11,017 bases of DNA from Euperipatoides rowelli. Lineage: Eukaryota > Onychophora > Udeonychophora > Euonychophora > Peripatopsidae. The stretch is from NCBI GenBank assembly GCA_003024985.2, contig PXIH01S0016417.1, one strand, 5' to 3'. The translations under genes were made by a program, and so were the position numbers. Positions 1-6,014 of this stretch are shown here, piece after piece. The notes below the pieces were generated by a model, which was not told the DNA's origin, searched no databases, and saw only the letters and a list, made by a program, of their open reading frames with translations. The first letter of the stretch is position 1; the number at the start of each line of letters is the position of its first letter.

Positions 1-977
1 ACTATATGGCAAATTATCACTATAACAGAAAAAAAGTTCTCAAGTAGAATTTACTGTAGTGTATATTAACACTATAGCAGAAAAAAGTTCACAAGGATAA
101 TTTACTATAATGTATATTAACACTAGAGCAGAAAAAAAGTTTGCAAGTAGAATTTACTGTACTGTATATTAATACTATAATAGAAAAGAAAGTTCACACA
201 TAGAATTTACTGTACTGCATATTAACACTATAATAGAAAATAAAGTTCACAAGTACACTTTTCTTGTAGTGTATTTGATCTCTAGTAAAAAAAATCACAT
301 GTACAACTTACTATATGGCATATTGTCACTATAACAGAAAAAAAGTTCTCATGTAGAATTTACTGTATTGTATATTAACACTATAGCAGAAAAAAAGTTT
401 GGCAAGTAGAATTTACTGTACTATATTTGATAACTCTAGTAAGAAAAAAATTTCACAAGTACAATTTACTGTATATTAACACTAAAAGAGAAAAAAGTTC
501 AAAAGTAGAATTTACTGTACTGTATATTAACACTATTATAGAAAAGAAAGTTCACAAGTAAATATCTCTTGTACTGTATTTGATAACTGTAGTAAGAAAA
601 AAGATTTCACAAGTACATTTACTATACTGCATATTATCACTATAACAGAAAAAGTTCACAAGTACAATAATGTACTGTATATTAACACTAACAGAAAAAA
701 GTTCACAAGTACAAATGACTGTATTTGATAATTGTAGTAGAAAAAATCATAATTGTAGGATAGTCAGCACCGTAGAACTTCAAATAAAAGTTAGGAGACA
801 ACTAAATCTGCACAAGTGGAATAAAGTTAGGGGAGTACTAACTTTGTACTGTATATAAAAAAGTTCACAAGTACAATTTACTATACTGTATATTATCACA
901 ATAACACAAAAAAGTTCACAACTAGAATTTACTGTACTGTATATTAAAGCTGTATTTTATACCAATACTAGAAAAAA
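1..977. repeat. ~52 bp AT-rich minisatellite array
   Basis: About 18 diverged head-to-tail copies. The shared phrases are GCAGAAAAAAAGTTCACAAG and TAGAATTTACTGTACTGTA, followed by TATTAACACTATA. Successive AGTTC/AGTTT marks fall at about 34, 86, 138, 191 and 244, and then 344 and 396, giving a 52-53 base step. Copies differ by substitutions and small indels. The array reaches the left edge of the window, so it is longer than seen. Short open frames inside it, for example 670-858, are chance products of the repeat. Around 785-845 the array contains units of the hairpin family that dominates the second array at 5235-5780, which ties the two arrays together. Confidence 0.85.
823..845. repeat. 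Inverted repeat (hairpin unit) AAAGTTAG...CTAACTTT
   Basis: A perfect 8-base inverted repeat with a 7-base spacer (GGGAGTA). It corresponds to the hairpin unit repeated six times in the array at 5235-5780, but has GTTAG/CTAAC where those mostly have GCTAG/CTAGC, so the stem is kept. A weaker relative lies just upstream at 787-805. Confidence 0.7.
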
Positions 978-1864
978 TTATAAGTTCTTCATGCATCATT
1001 CTGTCATCTTATGATGCCACTTCCAGTCATGCATCTTGAAAAAAAACCTGAATGTATCTTAAAGAGAAAAAATTCACAAGTACAATTTCTTGTACTTTAT
1101 TTTATAGCAGTAGTAGAAAGAAATTCATAAACATAATTTACTGTATTGTATTTAATAACTATAGTAAAAAAAATTCTTAAGTATGAAACTGATCATACTA
1201 CAGTATAATGACTGTAATAAAAAAGTTTACAAGTACATTTTTTATTGAAGTGTATTTTAATACTATAGTAGGAAAAAATTCATAAGTACGTTTTCTTATA
1301 CTGTATTTTATAACTGTAGTAGAAAAAAACTTTACATGTATAAAACATATCATAAGGTATGATAACAATGTAATAGAAAAAAATCATGAGTATAAAACTT
1401 ATACTGTATTTTATAACTAGTAGAAAAAAATCATATGTATGAAACTTATACTGTACTTGATACCTGTAGTAAAAAAAATCTACAAATAAAAAAATATGTT
1501 CTTCACACAACATTCTGCACATCCTATGATGTCACTTTCAGTCAGCTATCTTGAAAAAAGACCCGGATGTACCTTAAAGTGAAAAAATTATAAGTTCTTC
1601 ATACATCATTCTGTGCATCCTATGATGTCACTCCCAGACAGCTATCTTGAAAAAGACCCAGGATGTACCTAAAACAGAAATAATTATATGTTCTTCATGT
1701 ATCATTCTGCACATCCTATGATGTCACTCTCAGTCAGCTATCTTGAAAAAGACCTTAAAGTGAAAAAAATTATAACTTCACACATCATTCTGCGAATCCT
1801 ATGATGGCACGTCCAGTCAGTCATCTTAAAAAAGACCCGGTTATATCTAAAAGTGAAAAAAATT
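978..1864. repeat. Five copies of a ~93 bp repeat interspersed with 52 bp-like units
   Basis: Copies start near 978, 1495, 1589, 1685 and 1771. The last four are tandem at steps of 94, 96 and 86 bases. Each runs from a TTCTTCA-like start through CATTCTGC and CCTATGATGTCACT to CAGTCAGCTATCTTGAAAAA and then GACCCGGATGTACC, ending in an A-rich GTGAAAAAATT. Copy four lacks about ten bases between two GACC/TACC words. Most copies keep a CATCAT...ATGATG inverted repeat with a 12-base loop. The gap 1074-1494 between copies one and two is filled with degenerate 52 bp-type units of the ACTGTATTTTATAACTGTAGTAGAAAAAA kind. No coding capacity is apparent. Confidence 0.85.
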
Positions 1865-2018
1865 CACAAGTATATTTTTCTTGTAATGTATTTGATAACT
1901 GTAGTAGAAAAAAATTCATTTGTATGAAACTTATCATACTGTATTGGATACCTCTAGTAGAAAAAATTTTCAAATACAATTTCTTACTGTATTTAATAAC
2001 GATAATAAAAAATTCATG
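1865..2018. repeat. Tail of the minisatellite, ends at the capsid gene
   Basis: Three further diverged units of the TTGATAACTGTAGTAGAAAAAA / TTCACAAGTA type. The last recognisable repeat text is the AATAACGATAATAAAAAATTCA at about 1994-2015. Capsid homology begins within a few bases of this point, so the repeat-gene junction is sharp. Confidence 0.7.
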
Positions 2019-2019
2019 A

Positions 2020-2617
2020 GCACCGGTTCTTCTAGGTGCTGCCCATGCTTTACTCAAAGGAACAGCTAAATATCCTATACCATACTGTATGTAAAACAAT
2101 ATCCAGACCTGCAAGCAAGCGTAATACCACTCAAGATAATTTATTTTATGGACAAATTCCTAAAAATCTTGTTCTAGCCTTATTGGGTAATTCAGCATTT
2201 AATGGAGATTATACAAAAAATTCATTTAATTTTCATCACATTGATTTTAATTATCTTGCCTTATATTTAGATAATGAACAGTATCCATTTAAACCATTAC
2301 AAATGGATTACAAGAATAATTTATATCTTAATGCATACAATATGATTTTTAGTGGTACCGAAATTTTTTTTAAAGATGTTGGAGGGGTTATTACTTGTGA
2401 AGATTATGCCTATGGATACATCTTTTACTGCTATGGTTTAAGTCCCGACTTAAAAACTCAAGATCATTATTCACTTATCAGACATAGAGATTTAAGACTC
2501 TATTTACAATTTGTTGTTCCTTTACCACCGACTATAGTTCTCATCATTTACGCATTCTTTGAAAATGTTTTAGAAATCAATCATAAAAGAAAAATGATTT
2601 ACAACTATAGCAGTTAA
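2020..2617 (+). pseudogene. Polinton-type jelly-roll capsid protein, C-terminal part only
   Basis: Virion shell protein family annotated in many invertebrate genomes as F54H12.2-like; it is found in Polinton-type elements, and I take it to be the double-jelly-roll major capsid protein. The first block is read in one frame from about 2020 (AHALLKGTAKYPI) and stops at TAA near 2092. The rest lies in another frame from about 2085, with DNLFYGQIPK, GNSAFNGDYTKN, a Tyr-rich middle, and PLPPTIVLIIYAFFENVLEI near the end, closing at TAA 2615-2617. One frameshift therefore separates the two blocks. The family is roughly twice this long, and the N-terminal half is absent because the minisatellite lies directly upstream. 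The ~175 codons downstream of the shift are free of stops. Five bases separate the stop from the protease start. The family match is firm; major rather than minor capsid role is an inference. Confidence 0.8.
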
Positions 2618-2622
2618 AAATT

Positions 2623-3090
2623 ATGGACAAATTAAAAATTGAAAAATTTATACAAGATTCCTATACATCATCACAATTTCATGGTGTTTATGCCAGAGAT
2701 CAACTACCTATAAACCCTAAACATGGACTCTATGTGCAAATACTGATCCTTCAACTTACCCTGGAGAACATTGGCTAGCTGTGTATGGTGATATGACTCA
2801 TGTGAAATTCTTTGATTTGTACAGAAACCCCCAGCAACTGAAGATTTTTTACCATTTTTAAAATCATTTCATTTACCAATCCTTTACAATAATCAAAAAA
2901 GTCAAGGATTAAGTATGATGTGTGGTCAGTATTGTATTTTCTGCTTGCTGCATCGACACCATGGATGGACATTGCTGGACATTCTTAATGTGTTTGGGGG
3001 AAAAAATAGAATCATAATAATATGTTTATTAACTTTTATATTAACAAACATTTTAGTTGGCAAGAACTTATAATGGAACCTTTGTTTTAA
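2623..3090 (+). pseudogene. Adenain-like (C5-type) cysteine protease, frameshifted
   Basis: Maturation protease that cleaves virion proteins; fold and catalytic order His-Asp/Glu-Cys are shared by adenovirus proteases and Polinton PRO. The ATG at 2623 opens with MDKLKIEKFI and reads to about 2736. The frame then changes and GEHWLAVY brings the His (codon 2769-2771), followed by FFDLY with the probable acidic residue (2814-2816). A second shift near 2827-2833 (a run of five C) leads to the MCGQYCIF block with the candidate nucleophile Cys at 2921-2923 and a possible oxyanion Gln at 2903-2905. A third shift lies at the GGGGGGAAAAAA run (about 2995-3006). The C-terminal end, NKHFSWQELI, stops at TAA 3088-3090. 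Total size is about 155 codons, usual for the family. All catalytic residues survive, but three frameshifts break the gene. Confidence 0.87.
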
Positions 3091-3095
3091 TGATC

Positions 3096-3101
3096 AATAA
3101 A
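3096..3101 (+). terminator. Poly(A) signal AATAAA after protease
   Basis: AATAAA lies five bases after the protease stop and is followed by an A-rich stretch. Its place at the end of the capsid-protease pair fits a shared 3' end for plus-strand transcripts. The hexamer alone is weak evidence in AT-rich DNA; its position is what supports it. Confidence 0.45.
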
Positions 3102-3177
3102 AAAATTTGAAAAAGAAATAATGATATCTGTTTTCATGAAATCATACATACACAATATATATTTTTAAAATGATATA

Positions 3178-3183
3178 TTTATT
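3178..3183 (-). terminator. Poly(A) signal AATAAA for minus-strand genes
   Basis: TTTATT on the given strand reads AATAAA on the minus strand, about 115 bases beyond the stop of the unrecognised protein at 3297. Together with the plus-strand signal at 3096 it would close two converging transcription units in a ~200 base AT-rich gap (3091-3296) that holds no gene. Confidence 0.3.
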
Positions 3184-3296
3184 CTTGTTTTTTAATACAA
3201 AAATGATAGTTTTTTCACTTTTTCTGTCTTTGTGAAGGTGTTTTTACAAGAGATTCTTTTCTTCATCAAGGGCGTTGATTCAATATATAAAATAGA

Positions 3297-3769
3297 TTAA
3301 GGAATGTTCAATTGAAGTAATGCATCTTGAAATTCAGATAATCCAATAGGTTGATGAATGGTATTAAATTTCACTAAAACTGTTTTTAACAAGTCCAAAA
3401 TATGAGTGTTAGGCAAAGTATGATTTCGTATCATAATTTCATTTGTATCATTATAATCCAAGAGGGAGGGATTTTTTGACATTTCTTGTAGAATATTTTC
3501 AGCTGATTTCCGATATGTCTTTGGCATAAAATCAAAGAGCTGTTGAAAAGATTTTTGTAATGAAGACAATTGCAATTGAATCATTTTAGTCTCTTTGTTT
3601 TTATTAGACTTGAATGTAAAGTTGCATTTTCTCAAAGAAGGCTAATGATGTAGAATTTAAAATAGTTGACATTTCTTGATCTAAAGATGATGAGGGTATA
3701 TTAATTTGTAGGTTCAGGTGGTTTCATCACACGTAATTCATTTTCTTTTACTAAATACATTTTTTCCAT
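3297..3769 (-). pseudogene. Unrecognised protein of the Polinton virion gene block, frameshifted
   Basis: I do not recognise a named family. The ATG at 3769 is two bases after the stop of the preceding small gene and opens with MEKMYLVKENELRVMKPPEP, then hits TAA near 3703. The reading continues in a second frame (SSSLDQEMSTILNSTSL, EKMQLYIQ) to a stop near 3610. The remainder is an open frame to the TAA at 3297-3299, containing LQKSFQQLFDFMPKTYRKSA, NPSLLDYNDTNEIMI and ending QPIGLSEFQDALLQLNIP. Total is about 155 codons. The protein is probably mostly alpha-helical, with no obvious membrane segment. Its position after the ATPase and small basic protein suggests a virion or packaging role, but this is inference. 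Two frameshifts are needed, so it is scored as broken. Confidence 0.6.
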
Positions 3770-3771
3770 TT

Positions 3772-4095
3772 TTATCTACCAGCAATCAATCTGTAGATTG
3801 AAGGAATAAGTCCTTCAAGAATTGTGGGAAGAAATCCTTGTTGTACAAGTAATGTCTTTTGCACTTTTAATTGTACCTTTTTCCGAGCTAGTAGTAGAAG
3901 TAAAATTGTTTTATGTCTTTGTAAGCGTTTCAATTTTCACGGAGATAATTTTAAATTTCCTTGAATAGCTTTCAAAGCTATTTCACTAATGATTTTAATT
4001 AAATCCATAGGAGTGGTTTGAATCAATCATTTTCGTTGCCTGCCTTTCACTCGACTAAGTAATTTTAAATACCGCACTCAGTTTTGTTGATCCAT
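3772..4095 (-). pseudogene. Small basic protein with hydrophobic C-terminus, three in-frame TGA
   Basis: A single frame runs from ATG 4095 to TAA at 3772-3774, 107 codons, interrupted by three TGA and no other stop; a shorter start is ATG 4008. The sequence is Arg/Lys-rich in the middle (KLKRLQRHK, LLLLLARKKVQLKV), then QKTLLVQQGFLP and a hydrophobic end, LIPSIYRLIAGR. The basic-then-hydrophobic pattern recalls small core or membrane-active virion proteins of adenovirus-like elements (pX/pVI-type), but I cannot assign it by sequence. It starts 19 bases after the ATPase stop and ends two bases before the next ATG. One TGA (3937-3939) replaces a codon in the basic segment. That the frame is otherwise preserved across its whole length supports a real former gene. 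Confidence 0.6.
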
Positions 4096-4114
4096 TTCTT
4101 ACTAATATAAACAA

Positions 4115-4720
4115 TCAGTGTTTTTCTCCTGGAAGTACTCCCAACTGAAGTTGGAAGAGTTTTGATGTAGATGGGGTGAGGTTAATAATCAAATATCCAT
4201 ACTTTTTTAAAGTAGCGTCCTCATACGGTTCTTTAACGTATTGAATATCACCAGGTCGGATTTGTAAGGTGAAAGTTAAAATTTGTTTTTTATCACGAGG
4301 ATTTTTAAATAAGATGATATAGTGAGAATTTAAACTGATAGTTCTTAAATCTTTAAAGTAAAGATTTTGTATGATGAGAATGATACTTACATTTCTATGA
4401 TAACTTCCTCTTGTTAATAATGTGGTAATATGACTATCTTTACTGCAGCAATTCATTAAATCATCGAGTACAATCAGATAAAGTTCAGGAAATCGATCAC
4501 TATTACTAATTAACTGTTCAGGAATCACTTGAATAAATTTAATTATCAGGTATGACTTAATTCATCATAGATAGGTTGAGTTTGTGCATAACAAATAATA
4601 TTTTTTTTCTGGTGGTGGTATGATACATTACAATAAAATAAGTTTCTTGATGAAAAAGATTTTTCCATATCCCATACTCCCACTCATTAAGCACATGAAC
4701 GGATGATGAAAGGAATTCAT
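4115..4720 (-). pseudogene. FtsK/HerA-type DNA-packaging ATPase, broken
   Basis: Powers DNA entry into the capsid in Polintons and related double-jelly-roll viruses. ATG 4720 opens with MNSFHHPFMCLMSG and a Walker A at 4681-4658 reading GSMGYGKI, where the usual Ser/Thr after Lys is Ile. A TAA follows about ten residues later. CYAQTQPIYDELS, in another frame past a run of eight A (4601-4608 as T), continues the domain but ends in stops. The remaining 137 codons (4528-4115) are open: ELYLIVLDDLM is the Walker B with Asp-Asp (4465-4460), HRNVSIILIIQN is the following sensor-like strand, and the C-terminus ends at TGA 4115-4117. Total is ~200 codons, a normal size. At least one frameshift, several stops and the altered Walker A make it non-functional. 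Confidence 0.85.
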
Positions 4721-5215
4721 GTTGCTACTTTAACTCACTTCACTGAAATGAAATTAAAATAATATCTAAAACCTTATAGAAAAAAATAAGTTGGCATAGC
4801 CTTTATTCAATAACACATAAATTTTTTAGATGATATGGAAAACTCTTTTGTGAAGATGTGATGTACCTGAAAAGGACTGATGGGTTTCTGAGTGGTTCTT
4901 AAAAGAACATTTTTGATTGAGGTGGTTTTTCCAATCTTCACCAGTTACATTCACTAATCAAGGATATGAAGTCTGTATGGATTCAAGCAGAAACTCAGGC
5001 AGATACAGGATAAATGATATTGGTAGGGATTCAAAGCAGGAACTCAGCTTTACAGGAACTCGGCTTTACAGGAACTCAGCTATAGACTGTAGAAGTGAGA
5101 TGAAAACCATTTTTCATCTCCTCCCAAAGTGGTAGAATAAAACGAATCAAAGCTTTGTTAAAAAAAAACAAAAATCAAATAAAATTTATTATTTCTATAC
5201 CTCAATCTATATAAC
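4721..5215. other. Unexplained spacer between ATPase and second repeat array
   Basis: About 500 bases without a recognisable gene. The longest open frame is on the plus strand at 4917-5135 (72 codons), and its translation matches nothing I know. The minus strand is broken by several stops. It contains a 16-base direct triplicate at 5038-5085. It may be the remains of another element gene, for example a second capsid protein, or host DNA. I cannot tell which. Confidence 0.5.
5038..5085. repeat. 16 bp unit in three tandem copies
   Basis: AGGAACTCAGCTTTAC (5038-5053), the same with one change (5054-5069), and a third copy diverging at its 3' end (5070-5085). A partial match, GAAACTCAGGC, lies about 50 bases upstream. 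The unit is not a multiple of three, so it would shift any protein frame with each copy. Confidence 0.8.
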
Positions 5216-5234
5216 TTTTTAATAATGAATTCAT

Positions 5235-5780
5235 ATAAAAAAGTTACAAGTATAAAACGTGTACTGTAGCATAAAAAAAGTTTACAAGTATAAAAAAAGT
5301 TTGCAAGTACAATTTACTGTACTGCACTTTACTGTAGCAGAAAAAAATACTACAGAAAATAAAAGTTAGGGACAACTAGCATTTGTAATAAAAAAAATAA
5401 CAGTAGAAAATAGGAGACCACCACAGGATTTTATACTGTAGAATTAAAATCTAGGGACTACTAGCTTTGTTTAATTGGAATAACAAATTTAACTGTAGAA
5501 AATAAAGCTAGAGACTACTAGCATTTGTATTGTATAAAAAACTATTGTAGAAAATAGGATACCACTACAGAATTGTATACTAGTGAAATAAAAGCTAGGG
5601 ACTACTAGCCTTGCAATAAAAAAATTACTCTAGAAAATAAAAGCTAGTAAGTACTAGCATTTGTAATAATAATAAAAAAATACTATAGAAAATAGTATAC
5701 CACAACAGGATTATATACTACTGAAATAAAGCTAGGGACTACTAGCTTTATGATAAAAAAAAGTGTACAAGTATATGATG
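5235..5780. repeat. Second repeat array built of hairpin units, ~140 bp higher-order period
   Basis: The first ~110 bases (5235-5345) are 52 bp-like units as in the left array (AAAAAAGTTTACAAGTATAA, TTTACTGTACTG). Six hairpin units follow, at 5362, 5448, 5504, 5591, 5640 and 5728, centred on AAAGCTAGGGACTACTAGC. Their spacings alternate 86, 56, 87, 49 and 88 bases, so the true period is about 140 bases, with a long spacer (AGAAAATAGGATACCACTACAGGAT kind) alternating with a short one. The array closes with GTGTACAAGTATATGATG near 5763-5780, a piece of the 52 bp unit. All hairpin units share one orientation. Confidence 0.85.
5728..5749. repeat. Best-preserved hairpin unit AAAGCTAG...CTAGCTTT
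   Basis: Perfect 8-base inverted repeat with a 6-base loop (GGACTA). The copy at 5591 keeps six of the eight pairs or better, and the copy at 5362 has GTTAG opposite CTAGC, which still pairs as RNA through one G-U. Confidence 0.75.
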
Positions 5781-5796
5781 GGTAATAAAACAGAGT

Positions 5797-5905
5797 GGGC
5801 CAATCCTAAATAACCGCTGACACAGGCCTCCATGAAAAGCTGCCATAGAGGAGTCTTGAGATGCACATATATAGCCTCAAGCCCCTCAGTGATTTAGGCC
5901 ACTAA
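5797..5905. other. Segment able to fold into a Y-shaped three-stem structure
   Basis: Less AT-rich than its surroundings. The closing stem pairs 5805-5811 (CCTAAAT) with 5892-5898 (ATTTAGG) and, after a 3-base bulge, 5815-5820 with 5886-5891, six pairs including one G-U. Inside, 5827-5834 pairs with 5844-5851 (CCTCCATG/CATAGAGG, one mismatch, 9-base loop) and 5855-5860 pairs with 5876-5881 (CTTGAG/CTCAAG, 15-base loop). No internal polymerase III A/B box, hammerhead core or known RNA family was recognised. It could be a structured RNA, a small foldback transposon or chance. No open frame of note crosses it. Confidence 0.45.
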
Positions 5906-6014
5906 AGTTACACTCTAGGAGTTACCTCCCTTCTTTAATACCATCATACTAATAATAAAAAAATTACAAAGGCAAAAGAATAAAGAAAAAAATGATGAAA
6001 AGATTTCATCAGAT
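5906..6014. other. AT-rich linker with AGGAGTTACCTCCCTT motif
   Basis: Holds no gene. 5917-5933 carries AGGAGTTACCTCCCTTC, a motif resembling one I associate with dispersed repeats in molluscs. The rest is A-rich up to the polymerase stop on the minus strand. Confidence 0.4.

Noticed and set aside
670-858. Open frame of 62 codons in the left array
   Set aside because: Its sequence is simply the translated 52 bp repeat and the hairpin units; no motif and no similarity to the element genes.
1-977. CRISPR-like array
   Set aside because: Copies are contiguous, diverged and lack unique spacers; the associated genes are of a eukaryotic element.
1280-1522. Minus-strand open frame rich in Phe/Tyr/Ile
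   Set aside because: Translated AT-rich repeat; the hydrophobic look comes from A/T composition, not from a membrane protein.
1821-2114. Minus-strand 97-codon frame across the repeat-capsid junction
   Set aside because: Opposite strand of repeat and capsid homology; composition follows the repeat.
2775-2972. Minus-strand open frame opposite the protease
   Set aside because: Shadow of the protease gene, whose plus-strand frames carry the His, Asp and Cys motifs.
5797-5905. Hammerhead ribozyme
   Set aside because: The CUGANGA core is absent (CTGACAC is found) and the stem order does not fit, although a GAAA occurs nearby.
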